This document shows positions 49,946 through 59,051 of a DNA stretch of 64,000 nucleotides, piece by piece. The translations under genes were made by a program, and so were the position numbers. Source of the DNA: Mycolicibacterium lacusdiani (GTDB lineage: Bacteria; Actinomycetota; Actinomycetes; Mycobacteriales; Mycobacteriaceae); NCBI RefSeq assembly GCF_021916785.1, contig NZ_JAKCFC010000006.1, positions 1 to 64,000 on the forward strand, in the 5' to 3' direction. Every line of letters starts with the position of its first letter. The first letter of the stretch is position 1. The notes beneath the pieces are model-generated. The model saw only the letters and a list, made by a program, of their open reading frames with translations. It did not search any database and had not been told where the DNA came from.

Positions 49946-51036
49946 CGGCCAGTTCGGATCTCCTTGCGCAGATCGCTCAGGAGAGCGCACTGGAGGCCGG
50001 CGGCCAGGCGTTCCCCGAGCATCGGGTCGCCGCCGAACTCCGCAGGCACTATCACCTGACGGGGCGATTGGAACGCATCCCCACCGAGAAGGACGACACG
50101 TTCCGTCTGGTCACCAACGGCGATCGATTCCTCGTCAAGATCGCCCCGGCGTCGGAGAGCGCGGAGATCGTCAATCTGCAATCCTCGGTCATGCTGCACC
50201 TGGAGGACGCCCCTGCGCCGATCCCCGCCCAGCGGTTGATTCGCGGGGTGCATGGCCAGGTCGAGACCACCGTCGTCGATCCCGACGGCAACGACCGCAT
50301 CATGCGGGTGCTGAGCTATCTGAAGGGCAGTCTTCTGGCCACCGTCAGGCCGACGCCCTCCCAGTTCGCCGGAGTCGGTGCGATGCTGGCCCGGCTCGAT
50401 TGCGCGCTGGGGGAGTTCCGGCATCCGGATGACTCCCGGCTGCTGATCTGGGATCTGAAGAATTTCTCCCATACCAGGCCACTGCTGCAGTGGGTCGTCG
50501 ACCGCGACGACGTGGCGATGGCCACCTGGGTGTTCGATCGATTCGACGCGCTCGTCGCACCCAGGATCAACGATCTGGACACCCAAATGATTCACGGTGA
50601 CTTCAGCCCCTTCAACGTCGTCGTCGATCCGGCGTCCGAAGGATTCGTTACGGGAATAATCGATTTCGGCGACGTGGTGCGGAGCCCCACCGTGTTCGAC
50701 CTCAGCGTCGCGGTGGCGAACCAGATCGGCGCCGACGAACGGCGACCGTGGGCCAGTGCGCTCGACATCGTGCGCGGCTACCGGGCGCAGCGACCGCTGA
50801 CCGACGGTGAGGCGGCCCTGCTCGCCATCACCGGTCCTGCGCGACTCCTGTTGCGCGCCTTGGTCTACGGATGGCGATCGAGCACGCACGCACACACCCG
50901 AGACTATGGACTGTCGCACTCTGCGCTCGACTGGACCAGACTGCGCTGCGCGCTGTCGGTCACCACGTCCACCGTCGAAGCCATGATTGCCACCACCACC
51001 GACCCACTGCGTCCGAACGAAGGGAACCGAACGTGA
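49942..51036 (+). CDS. Aminoglycoside-phosphotransferase-fold small-molecule kinase (hydroxylysine/ethanolamine kinase-like)
   Basis: A 364-residue APH/choline-kinase-fold protein. Catalytic loop IHGDFSPFNVVVDP (Asp about 220) and metal-binding IIDFGDVVRSP (about 241) are intact. The middle segment HPDDSRLLIWDLKNFSHTRPLL resembles hydroxylysine kinase (HYKK/AGPHD1). These enzymes phosphorylate a hydroxyl on an amino compound. It is followed, with a GTGA overlap, by an AGXT2L-type phospho-lyase, the exact partner of such kinases; fused kinase/lyase proteins are known in other bacteria. GTG 49942 has a GGAG site about nine bases upstream. Confidence 0.83.
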   Translation: MTASSDLLAQIAQESALEAGGQAFPEHRVAAELRRHYHLTGRLERIPTEKDDTFRLVTNGDRFLVKIAPASESAEIVNLQSSVMLHLEDAPAPIPAQRLIRGVHGQVETTVVDPDGNDRIMRVLSYLKGSLLATVRPTPSQFAGVGAMLARLDCALGEFRHPDDSRLLIWDLKNFSHTRPLLQWVVDRDDVAMATWVFDRFDALVAPRINDLDTQMIHGDFSPFNVVVDPASEGFVTGIIDFGDVVRSPTVFDLSVAVANQIGADERRPWASALDIVRGYRAQRPLTDGEAALLAITGPARLLLRALVYGWRSSTHAHTRDYGLSHSALDWTRLRCALSVTTSTVEAMIATTTDPLRPNEGNRT

Positions 51037-52388
51037 CCAAGGGCTTCACGCTCAAGGCGTCCGAACCGATGGTGAACGGCTTCGACCCGTCCGACATCGA
51101 ACGGTTGCCGCCCCGGACGCGTCAGCAGGTCGGTGACCGGGAACGGCTCCTGGGGCCCGGTTACCGACTGTTCTACGAGGAACCGGTCGAGATCGTCCGC
51201 GGCGCGGGCACGCTGCTTTACGACGCCGACGGCAATGACTATCTCGACGTCTACAACAACGTCACGAGCGTCGGCCACTGCCATCCCTACGTGGTCGAGG
51301 CGATCCACCGACAACTTACGACTCTTAACACCAACACCCGCTACCTGCAGCAGTCGATCCTCGCCTATAGCGAGCAGTTCCTGGGCACCATGCCAGACGA
51401 ACTCGGGCACGTCATGTTCACCTGCACCGGCTCGGAGGCCAACGATCTCGCAATGCGAGTGGCCCGCTACTACACCGGGAACCAGGGCGTCATCGTTACC
51501 TCCGGCGCCTACCACGGGCTCACGGCCGACGTGTCGTCGTTCTCGCCGTCGTTGGGGGTCGGCGTCCCACTGGGGCCACACGTACGCACGATCACCGCAC
51601 CCGACCGGCTACGGCATGGCGGTGACGACGACCTGGTCGCCACCATGGTTCGCGAGATGCGGGAGGCGATCGCCGATCTGCAGCGCCATGGTTTCGGGAT
51701 CGCGGCATTCATCGCCGACACGATCTTCTCCTCCGACGGCATATACGCCGATCCCGCGGGGTTCCTGCAGCCGGTCGTCGACGCAGTCCACGAGGCCGGC
51801 GGCCTGTTCATCGCCGACGAGGTCCAACCGGGTTTCGGGCGTACCGGACGGCACTGGTGGGGCTTCCAACGACACGGTCTGGTGCCCGATATCATGACCA
51901 CCGGCAAGCCGATGGGCAATGGGATCCCCATCGCCGCGGCCGCCTTCCGCCCGGAGCTGCTCGTCGAGTTCGGCCGCAACATCCGCTACTTCAACACCTT
52001 CGGTGGGAACTCGGTATCGATTGCAGCGGCGCAGGCAGTCCTCGACGTCATCAATGACGAAGGACTGATCGGCAACGCCGAGAAGGTCGGCAACTACATC
52101 CAGTCGGAGATCGCCTCGCTGGCAGGCAAGTACGAGCAGATCGCCGAGGTACGCGGCGCCGGGTTGTTCGTCGGTGTGGACGTCGTGACCGACCGTGACT
52201 CTCACACTCCCGATGGGGAGGCGACGCTGCGAGTGGTCAACCACATGCGCAGACGCCGGGTTCTGCTGTCCGCGTCAGGGCCACGGGGGAGCGTGCTCAA
52301 GATCCGCCCGCCGCTACCCTTCTCGATCGAGGACGCGGACCGCATGCTGGAGAACTTGGCGGTCGTCCTCGACGAGGAGCTTCATTGA
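51033..52388 (+). CDS. Class III aminotransferase-fold PLP enzyme, AGXT2L-type phospho-lyase
   Basis: A 451-residue PLP protein. Diagnostic segments: YDADGNDYLDVYNNVTSVGH, HCHPYVVEAI, TLNTNTRYLQ, CTGSEANDLAMRVARYYTG, FIADEVQPGFGRTGRHWWGF, the PLP-lysine segment PDIMTTGKPMGNGIP (Lys292) and YFNTFGGNSVSIA. These read like ethanolamine-phosphate and 5-phosphohydroxylysine phospho-lyases rather than ordinary omega-transaminases. The reaction would eliminate phosphate and ammonia from a phosphorylated amino alcohol to leave an aldehyde. The GTG overlaps the kinase stop and the stop overlaps the next start (TTGA). A plain aminotransferase cannot be excluded. Confidence 0.83.
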   Translation: MTKGFTLKASEPMVNGFDPSDIERLPPRTRQQVGDRERLLGPGYRLFYEEPVEIVRGAGTLLYDADGNDYLDVYNNVTSVGHCHPYVVEAIHRQLTTLNTNTRYLQQSILAYSEQFLGTMPDELGHVMFTCTGSEANDLAMRVARYYTGNQGVIVTSGAYHGLTADVSSFSPSLGVGVPLGPHVRTITAPDRLRHGGDDDLVATMVREMREAIADLQRHGFGIAAFIADTIFSSDGIYADPAGFLQPVVDAVHEAGGLFIADEVQPGFGRTGRHWWGFQRHGLVPDIMTTGKPMGNGIPIAAAAFRPELLVEFGRNIRYFNTFGGNSVSIAAAQAVLDVINDEGLIGNAEKVGNYIQSEIASLAGKYEQIAEVRGAGLFVGVDVVTDRDSHTPDGEATLRVVNHMRRRRVLLSASGPRGSVLKIRPPLPFSIEDADRMLENLAVVLDEELH

Positions 52389-55282
52389 GCGGCGCCGAGA
52401 TCGTCGGGCTGCTCGCCGCCAGCGGAGTGGAGATCGACGACGGCAGTAGACGGCTCGCCGAGTACAGCTACGACGCATCGAACTACCGCGTCCCACCGCT
52501 GGCCGTCGCGTTCCCCCGCGACGCCGGCGAAGTCGGCCGCATCGTGGCGGCCTGCCACCGCGCGGGCGTGCCCATCGTGGCGCGAGGGGGTGGAACGTCG
52601 ATGGCGGGCAACGCGATCGGCGGCGGAGTTGTAATCGACATGTCGCGATACATGAATGGCATCGTGTCGATCGACGCCGCGAGCCGGACCGTCGTCGTCG
52701 AGCCGGGGGTCGTCCTCGCCGATCTCACCGAGGCGGTCCAGCACGCCACGGGCAACCTGCTGACGTTCGCGCCGGACCCCTCGAGTAGGAACCGCGCGAC
52801 CGTCGGAGGGTCGATCGGCAACGACGCATGTGGCAACCACTCCGTCCGCCATGGCCGCACCGGCGATCACGTGCAGTCCCTCGACGTCGTCCTCGCCGAC
52901 GGAACTCGGCTGACTGCCACCCAGACCGCGCTACGCGCCACCGATCCCGAGGACGAGGTCGCCGCCGGGCGGGCCGCAGCGCTCTCCGCCGGCCTCCAAG
53001 CCCTTGCCACCGACTACATGTCTGTGTTCCGTCTCGAATTGGGTCGCATACCCCGGCAGGTCTCGGGCTTCCATCTGGCGAACCTGTTGCCGGAGAACGG
53101 CTTCAACGTTGCGCGGGCACTCGTCGGCAGTGAGGGAACGTGCGCGATCGTCGTGGGTGCCACCATGCGGCTGGTCGACGTGCCGTCGTCGGCGCTGCTG
53201 CTGATCGTGGCCTACGACGACATCGTGGACGCCGCAAGGGACGTCATGACCATCCTGCGGTACTCGCCCGCCGCAGTGGAGGGCATCGACGAGCAGATCG
53301 TGGCGACCATGAAGGTGCGGCGCGGCGCGGACTCCGTGGCCGACTTGCCCACCGGCCGCGCCTGGCTCTACGTCGACCTCGACGGAGACGACGAAGCGGC
53401 CGTCGCCGCGCAGGCGGAGCAGCTCCGAGGTGACCTCGAGGCCAACGGGCGAGCGCTGGACTGCCGCGAAGTCCGCGACCCCACTGAGCGAAAGAAGCTA
53501 TGGCGCGTTCGCGAGGACGGGGCAGGACTGTCGTCCCGGCTGGAACTGGCCGACGGATCCAGCGTCACCTCTTGGCCGGGCTGGGAGGACTCGGCGGTCG
53601 CCCCGGAGCGCCTCGCCGACTACCTTGCCGACTTCCGGCTTCTGCTCGAGCAGCACCACCTCGTCGGCGTGATGTACGGCCACTTCGGGGCCGGCTGCAT
53701 GCACATCCGGATTACCTTCGACCAGCGAACTACACGGGGCCGCAACGTGATGTCGACGTTCCTCACCGCGGCCGCACGTCTGGTGGTCGAGCACGGTGGG
53801 ACCCTGTCGGGAGAACACGGCGACGGCAGGGCCCGCTCAGCGCTGCTGTCGGAGATGTACTCCCCGACCATCATGGCGGCCTTCGCGAGCTTCAAGCGCC
53901 TGTTCGACCCCGCAGGTGTCCTCAATCCCGGCGTGATCGTCGATCCGGCGTCGGTGACCGAGCAACTGGCGCTCGCGGACATTCCGGCGTTGCCGTGGCA
54001 GACGACGTTCGTACTGCACGACGCCAATGCCTCAGAACACGGGGCCTTCGCCGACGCCGTCCAGCGCTGCATTGGTGTGGGCCGGTGCCGCTCGCACGGC
54101 AGCGGCGTGATGTGTCCCAGCTTCCGGGCGACCGGGGACGAGAAGGACTCCACTCGCGGTCGCGCCCGCGTGCTGCAGGACATGATTCGTTCAGCGCCCA
54201 CCGTGGAGCAGGGGTGGGCATCCGAGGACGTGCGCGAGGCACTGGACCTGTGCCTGTCGTGCAAGGCGTGTGCGACCGACTGCCCGACCGGTGTGGACAT
54301 GGCCACCTACAAGGCCGAGTTCTTCGACCACTACTACCGCGGGCGAATCCGCCCGCTGGCGCACTATTCGCTGGGCTGGCTCCCGCGCTGGCTGGCGGTG
54401 ACGACACGGATCGCACCGGTCGTCAACGGGGTGCTCGCCAGTCCGCTGCGAGGGATCGCACTGCGTCTGGGCGGCTTGACCAATGAGCGGCCCCTGCCGC
54501 GCTTCGCGTCGAAGCGCCGACTCCGCCGCGAGCTGAAGCCCCACCGCAGGGGGGGTGGCGACGTGGTGCTCGTGGTGGATTCCTTCACCAAGGGCTTCCG
54601 GCCCGAGGTCGCCGGGGCAGCGCTGCGCGTCGTCGAGGACGCCGGACACCGTGCCGAGGTGCGCACAGACGTCTGTTGCGGCTTGACCTGGATCTCGACC
54701 GGGCAATTGCGGCAGGCGCGAAAGCGGTTGCTCCGTGCGGCATCTGCCCTCGACGACGGCTCGGACCGCCCGATCGTCGTCACCGAGCCGAGCTGCGCGG
54801 CAGCTCTGCGCAAGGATCTGCCGGAACTCGTCGACACGCCTGCAGCGCACCGGGTGGCTCGACGCGTCCGCAGCTTCGCCGAACAGGTCAGCGCTCAACG
54901 TGACGGCGGCTGGACTCCAAGTGCGGCGCTGCCTTCGTCGGTCACCGTGCAGACTCACTGTCACGAGTACTCCGTGTTCGGCGCGGCAACGCAACTCCGT
55001 GCGCTCGAGGCGGTTGGCATCGAGAACGTCCGCGAGGCAACGGGGTGCTGCGGCGTGGCCGGGAACTTCGGCTTCGAGCGCGAACACTATGACGTCAGCA
55101 TGGCCGTCGCCGAGCAGGCGCTCGCGCCGGCGCTGCGGGCCGACCCCGACGCCGTCGTGCTCACCGACGGGTTCAGCTGCCACATGCAGGCCCGGCAACT
55201 CACCGACCATCACGCGCCGAGTGCGTCCCTGCACCTCGCGCAGATCCTTGATCCCGCTACCCGACAGGAGTCTTCCCGATGA
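52385..55282 (+). CDS. FAD/Fe-S D-2-hydroxyacid dehydrogenase, YdiJ-like
   Basis: A 965-residue fusion. The N-terminal FAD-binding PCMH domain has VARGGGTSMAGNAIGGG and FAPDPSSRNRATVGGSIGND; then a VAO/FAD-oxidase C-terminal domain with HGGTLSGEHGDGRARS and DPAGVLNPG. Ferredoxin-like Fe-S motifs follow, with Cys at about 562-577 and CLSCKACATDCP at about 623-633, and two CCG domains (VCCGLTW about 763, CCGVAGNFGF about 887). This architecture matches YdiJ, a D-2-hydroxyglutarate dehydrogenase, and GlcD-GlcF fusions. TTG start overlaps the previous stop. It would oxidise a D-2-hydroxy acid (for example D-2-hydroxyglutarate) at the end of an amino-acid pathway. Confidence 0.88.
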   Translation: MSGAEIVGLLAASGVEIDDGSRRLAEYSYDASNYRVPPLAVAFPRDAGEVGRIVAACHRAGVPIVARGGGTSMAGNAIGGGVVIDMSRYMNGIVSIDAASRTVVVEPGVVLADLTEAVQHATGNLLTFAPDPSSRNRATVGGSIGNDACGNHSVRHGRTGDHVQSLDVVLADGTRLTATQTALRATDPEDEVAAGRAAALSAGLQALATDYMSVFRLELGRIPRQVSGFHLANLLPENGFNVARALVGSEGTCAIVVGATMRLVDVPSSALLLIVAYDDIVDAARDVMTILRYSPAAVEGIDEQIVATMKVRRGADSVADLPTGRAWLYVDLDGDDEAAVAAQAEQLRGDLEANGRALDCREVRDPTERKKLWRVREDGAGLSSRLELADGSSVTSWPGWEDSAVAPERLADYLADFRLLLEQHHLVGVMYGHFGAGCMHIRITFDQRTTRGRNVMSTFLTAAARLVVEHGGTLSGEHGDGRARSALLSEMYSPTIMAAFASFKRLFDPAGVLNPGVIVDPASVTEQLALADIPALPWQTTFVLHDANASEHGAFADAVQRCIGVGRCRSHGSGVMCPSFRATGDEKDSTRGRARVLQDMIRSAPTVEQGWASEDVREALDLCLSCKACATDCPTGVDMATYKAEFFDHYYRGRIRPLAHYSLGWLPRWLAVTTRIAPVVNGVLASPLRGIALRLGGLTNERPLPRFASKRRLRRELKPHRRGGGDVVLVVDSFTKGFRPEVAGAALRVVEDAGHRAEVRTDVCCGLTWISTGQLRQARKRLLRAASALDDGSDRPIVVTEPSCAAALRKDLPELVDTPAAHRVARRVRSFAEQVSAQRDGGWTPSAALPSSVTVQTHCHEYSVFGAATQLRALEAVGIENVREATGCCGVAGNFGFEREHYDVSMAVAEQALAPALRADPDAVVLTDGFSCHMQARQLTDHHAPSASLHLAQILDPATRQESSR

Positions 55283-56769
55283 CCGCAACGACCGCCCGTG
55301 TCGACTCGGCTCAGCCTGCCATCGCCTCGATACCCACCGGACTCCTCATCGGAGGGCAGTGGCAAGACGCCGTCGGCGGACGCGTCTTCGACGTCGAGAA
55401 CCCAGCCACGGGTGAGGTGCTGGCATCCGTCGCCGACGCCTCCCCGACCGACGGGGACGACGCGTTGGCGGCTGCGGTCGCGGCACAGAGTTCGTGGGCC
55501 CGCACCGCGCCGAGGCGCCGCAGTGAGATCCTGCGCCGCGCCTACGAATTGGTGATGGAGCGCCAAGACTGGCTGGCCGAGGTGATGACGTCGGAGATGG
55601 GCAAGCCATTCGCCGAGGCGAGGGGTGAGGTGGCCTACGCCGCGGAGTTCCTGCGGTGGTTCTCCGAAGAGGCCGTCCGCGTCTCGGGTGACCACACCAC
55701 CACCGGGGACGGAGCGAATCGGATCATCGTGACCCGCGAACCCGTCGGCCCCTGCGTGCTCATCACCCCGTGGAACTTCCCACTTGCCATGGGGACGCGC
55801 AAGATCGCACCCGCGGTCGCCGCCGGATGCACCATGGTGCTCAAGCCGGCACCGCAGACTCCGTTGAGTTCGTCGGCCTTGGCTGCGATCCTGCAGGAGA
55901 GCGGCCTGCCCGACGGCGTCCTCAACGTCGTCAACACCACCGACGCGGCAACCGTGGTGGGCCGCTGGATGGCCAGTGGCAAGGCCCGCAAGGTGAGTTT
56001 CACCGGCTCGACCGGCGTCGGCAAGATCCTGCTGCGACAGGCCGCCGAGACGGTGATGCGTTCGTCGATGGAATTGGGCGGGAACGCGCCGTTCATCGTC
56101 TGCGCGGACGCCGACGTCGACACGGCCGTGGACGGTGCCATGGCAGCCAAGATGCGCAACATGGGCGAGGCGTGCACGGCGGCCAATCGCATGTACGTGC
56201 ACCGCGACGTCGCCGCTGAGTTCTCCGAGCGGCTCGCGGCTCGGATGGCGGCGCTGAAGGTCGGCAATGGACTCGACGACGGGACCGACGTGGGGCCGCT
56301 GATCGACTCGGCAGGACGCGCGAAGGTGCAGCGGCTCGTCGACGACGCGTTGGCACGCGGCGCAACGGCACTCACGGGCGGACGACTGCCCGACGGACCG
56401 GGCTACTTCTATCCGCCGACCGTCCTGGCGGACGTGTCCGAGGAATCCGACGTCATGACGACCGAGGTCTTCGGGCCCGTGGCCCCGATCATTCCCTTCG
56501 ACGACGAAGACGACGTCATCAAGCGCGCCAACGACACCGACTGGGGTCTGGTGGGTTACCTGTTCACCCAGGACGTCGACCGGGCGTTCGACCTGAGCGA
56601 GCGTCTCGAAGTGGGCATGGTGGGCGTGAACACTGGAGTGGTGTCGAATCCCGCCGCACCGTTCGGTGGGGTGAAGCAGTCCGGGCTGGGACGCGAGGGC
56701 GGCAAGGTCGGCATCGACGAGTTCCTCGAATACAAGTACCTCGCGGTGCCGCGCCGCCAAGGCCGCTGA
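55279..56769 (+). CDS. Aldehyde dehydrogenase, succinate-semialdehyde-type (GabD-like)
   Basis: A 496-residue aldehyde dehydrogenase. LITPWNFPLAMGTRKIAPAV, SFTGSTGVGKILLRQAAE, MELGGNAPFIV (general base Glu) and the nucleophile Cys299 in NMGEACTAANRMY all match; E-A-C-T and RKIAPA are typical of GabD/SSADH enzymes. It would oxidise the semialdehyde produced by the phospho-lyase or a later intermediate. The ATG overlaps the YdiJ-like stop (ATGA). Last clear gene of the plus-strand catabolic unit. Confidence 0.9.
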   Translation: MTATTARVDSAQPAIASIPTGLLIGGQWQDAVGGRVFDVENPATGEVLASVADASPTDGDDALAAAVAAQSSWARTAPRRRSEILRRAYELVMERQDWLAEVMTSEMGKPFAEARGEVAYAAEFLRWFSEEAVRVSGDHTTTGDGANRIIVTREPVGPCVLITPWNFPLAMGTRKIAPAVAAGCTMVLKPAPQTPLSSSALAAILQESGLPDGVLNVVNTTDAATVVGRWMASGKARKVSFTGSTGVGKILLRQAAETVMRSSMELGGNAPFIVCADADVDTAVDGAMAAKMRNMGEACTAANRMYVHRDVAAEFSERLAARMAALKVGNGLDDGTDVGPLIDSAGRAKVQRLVDDALARGATALTGGRLPDGPGYFYPPTVLADVSEESDVMTTEVFGPVAPIIPFDDEDDVIKRANDTDWGLVGYLFTQDVDRAFDLSERLEVGMVGVNTGVVSNPAAPFGGVKQSGLGREGGKVGIDEFLEYKYLAVPRRQGR

Positions 56770-56782
56770 TGGCTAGGCGCTC

Positions 56783-57418
56783 GTGACCGTCGACGACGAG
56801 CCGACGATCAGCGAGTGGACGGAGTCGACGTACGCCGAGGTGTTGACGATGCTGTCGGCCAACCCTCGGCAAGCGGGGATCGTGCTGATCGGCGTCGATG
56901 GACGCAGCGGCTCCGGAAAGTCTACGTTTGCAGCGCAATTGGCCAGGACACGCGAGCGCGTCGCGGTAGTCCACACCGACGACATCGCCTGGCATCACTC
57001 GTTCTTCGACTGGCACGAACTCTTGGTCGACGGCGTGTTGTCGCCGTTGCGTCGTGACGGACCGCCGGTTCGCTACCGGCCGCCGGCGTGGGAAGCGCGC
57101 GACAGGGCAGGCTGCGTCGAGATACCGGCTGACGCGGAAGTGGTACTCGTCGAAGGCGTCGGCGCGTGCCGCAGGGAACTCGAGCCGTGGTTCGATGCGA
57201 CGGTGTGGGTGCAGTCCGACCCACACCTTGCCTACCGCCGCGTCGTCGCCCGAGGTGACGATCCCATCGAGTTCGTCGACGAGTGGACGGCCCAGGAGAT
57301 TCCCTTCCTCGCGGACGATCGGCCATGGGCGCGAGCGACGGTGATCGCATCGGGGGACACGCCGTCGTTCACCGACGACGGCGATCAACCGATGCCGTAC
57401 TGCGCGATCTTCCGGTAG
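56783..57418 (+). CDS. Uridine-kinase-like P-loop protein of unknown function
   Basis: A 211-residue P-loop NTPase. Walker A IGVDGRSGSGKSTFAAQLA, then an acidic HTDDIAWHHSFFDWHEL and a VVLVEGVGACRREL Walker-B-like segment, with Arg-rich WEARDRAG between. This layout is that of the uridine kinase/phosphoribulokinase-like small-molecule kinases widespread in actinobacteria, whose substrate is not established. Starts 14 bp after the ALDH gene and may be part of that operon. The 3' end overlaps the convergent activator gene by 34 bp. Confidence 0.78.
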   Translation: MTVDDEPTISEWTESTYAEVLTMLSANPRQAGIVLIGVDGRSGSGKSTFAAQLARTRERVAVVHTDDIAWHHSFFDWHELLVDGVLSPLRRDGPPVRYRPPAWEARDRAGCVEIPADAEVVLVEGVGACRRELEPWFDATVWVQSDPHLAYRRVVARGDDPIEFVDEWTAQEIPFLADDRPWARATVIASGDTPSFTDDGDQPMPYCAIFR

Positions 57419-58863
57419 AGCGTTGCCCTGCTCATGCCGAGTTCGCGGGCGGCGGCGGCCATCGTCTGTCCTTCTACGCCGAGCACCCGTGCGATCTCGC
57501 CGCGCTCGAAGGCCTCGATGCGCGACAGGTGACGGGTATTGCCCGCCAACACTTCTGACGGCAGGTTGCCGATGTCGATGGAATCGGCGCGACCCGCCGC
57601 GCGCGTGATCACGGCAGTCAGCTCCGCCACGTTGCCCGGCCAGTCGTGGTTGCGCAACGCCCTGCCCGCGCCTGGATGGATGTCGACGTCGCGTCCCCGC
57701 ACGCGGCGGGCGACGTGGTGCGCCAGCGGCAAGACGTCCTCGGGTCGCTCGCGTAGTGGTGCGACGTCGACGACCGTGTGAACCAGGCCGGCCAGCGCCG
57801 GCGGAATGTCGGCGAACCGTTCGGCGGTGATCGCGAACGGCACCGTTGCGGTGTCACGGCTACGCAGCACCAGGTCGCGCATGCGTTCGGCCACCCAGGT
57901 CGGCAACATGTCGACCGAACGCACGATGACTGCGGTGTGGGACTTGCCGAGTTCTGGTGCCCACAGCCCGAGCCAGGTCTGCACGTCGCTGGGCGCAGGT
58001 GCTGCGGCCGACAGGATGCGGTCGCGTGGATACGCGTGCCGCGCTGCCTGCGCCAAAGCCGTCGCGCGTCCGGAACCGCGCTCGCCGACGGCAGCCACGA
58101 TGCCGCCCGCCGCCATCCCGACCTCCGCGCGGCGCACCGCGCCGTTCCAGGCGTCGGACAGCTCGTGCAGCGTGCCCGACCCGGGTTCGAGCCGAGGCAC
58201 CTCCACGCGGAACACCTGGCCCCGCGGGGTCGGTCGGCTGGTCCTTCCGGTGGTGCGAGCCAGCATTAGCGCCGTCGTCGTGCTCGCCGCCGACCGGGCG
58301 AGGGCCAGGAGCAGATCGCTCGACGACCGCGACCACGTGGTCAGGTTGACGCTGCCCTCCAGCCGGCCAGACTCCGGGTCCAGCACAGGTACGGCAGCGC
58401 AGGTGAACGTGCACAGGCTCTGCGAGTAGTGCTGCTCGGCGCGGACCAGCGTCGGCACCCGGTCGGCCAGCGCCAGACCGAGGCCGTTGGTGCCGACTTC
58501 ACGCTCCGAATAGGCGAAACCAGGGGCGAGGTGCACGTCGTCGAGCGCCTTGAGCAAGCTGCGGTCACCCGACAGCCGAGACAGGACCACGCCGTCGGCG
58601 TCGGTCAGCATCATGCTCACCGGCTCGTTGGCGAGCGTGCGGTGCAGGTCGGCGAGGACCTGGTTGCCGCACTCGTAGAACAGTGAGCCCAGGTCGTCGG
58701 TACCGGTGAACACCGGCTCCACCATCTCCGGCGAGATGCCGTAGTCCTCGCTGCGCTGCCAAGAGGCCAGCAGCCGGCCCGGGACGCCGCCGTGGCCGTC
58801 GACGCCTGCGATCCGCTGCTGTTCCCGGTGCACGACCACCCGGTCCTGGGCGTCAGCTCCCAT
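57385..58863 (-). CDS. AcoR/MimR-type Fis-family activator lacking sigma-54 contact motif
   Basis: A 492-residue regulator. An N-terminal GAF-type sensor includes GFAYSEREVGTNGLGLALADR and YSQSLCTFTCAAVPVLDPESG. A degenerate AAA module shows Walker A GERGSGRATALAQA, with Arg replacing Lys and no GAFTGA loop. A Fis HTH ends the protein: GQTMAAAARELGMSRATLYRKIAQYG. Actinobacteria lack sigma-54, so the loss is expected; the family includes MimR, the activator of the propane monooxygenase operon in M. smegmatis. ATG 58863. Divergent from the amidohydrolase operon, the usual mim/prm gene order apart from the missing monooxygenase genes. Confidence 0.87.
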   Translation of the reverse strand: MGADAQDRVVVHREQQRIAGVDGHGGVPGRLLASWQRSEDYGISPEMVEPVFTGTDDLGSLFYECGNQVLADLHRTLANEPVSMMLTDADGVVLSRLSGDRSLLKALDDVHLAPGFAYSEREVGTNGLGLALADRVPTLVRAEQHYSQSLCTFTCAAVPVLDPESGRLEGSVNLTTWSRSSSDLLLALARSAASTTTALMLARTTGRTSRPTPRGQVFRVEVPRLEPGSGTLHELSDAWNGAVRRAEVGMAAGGIVAAVGERGSGRATALAQAARHAYPRDRILSAAAPAPSDVQTWLGLWAPELGKSHTAVIVRSVDMLPTWVAERMRDLVLRSRDTATVPFAITAERFADIPPALAGLVHTVVDVAPLRERPEDVLPLAHHVARRVRGRDVDIHPGAGRALRNHDWPGNVAELTAVITRAAGRADSIDIGNLPSEVLAGNTRHLSRIEAFERGEIARVLGVEGQTMAAAARELGMSRATLYRKIAQYGIG

Positions 58864-58925
58864 GCCGAACCTCCTGTGGCCCACGTTACAAAGCGTGCCA
58901 GGAGACGGCGGCCGATTCACCACCT

Positions 58926-58950
58926 CGAGCGTCTCAGATTGAGACGCTCG
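58926..58950. promoter_or_regulatory. 25-bp perfect palindrome, probable activator (MimR-type) site
   Basis: CGAGCGTCTCA-GAT-TGAGACGCTCG, 11-bp arms with a 3-bp centre. It lies 63 bp from the regulator start and about 100 bp upstream of the amidohydrolase start, the right distance for an upstream activating site. Confidence 0.7.
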
Positions 58951-58996
58951 GCCCCTCGGTATGGGCTCCGCACGCTCGTAGGCTCGGCTCGCAGCC

Positions 58997-59012
58997 TGTG
59001 ACAGCCGTCACA
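58997..59012. promoter_or_regulatory. CRP-type site
   Basis: TGTGA-CAGCCG-TCACA is a perfect match to the TGTGA-N6-TCACA consensus of cAMP receptor proteins, including mycobacterial Crp. It lies 40 bp upstream of the amidohydrolase ATG, downstream of the 25-bp palindrome. It suggests catabolite-type control of the cluster. Confidence 0.68.
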
Positions 59013-59051
59013 ATCCGGGCCCCGCACGCCTTCATCGAACGAGGACAGAGC

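Noticed and set aside
58864..59051. Sigma-54 promoter upstream of the amidohydrolase operon
   Set aside because: No GG-N10-GC element is evident, mycobacteria have no sigma-54, and the activator lacks GAFTGA.
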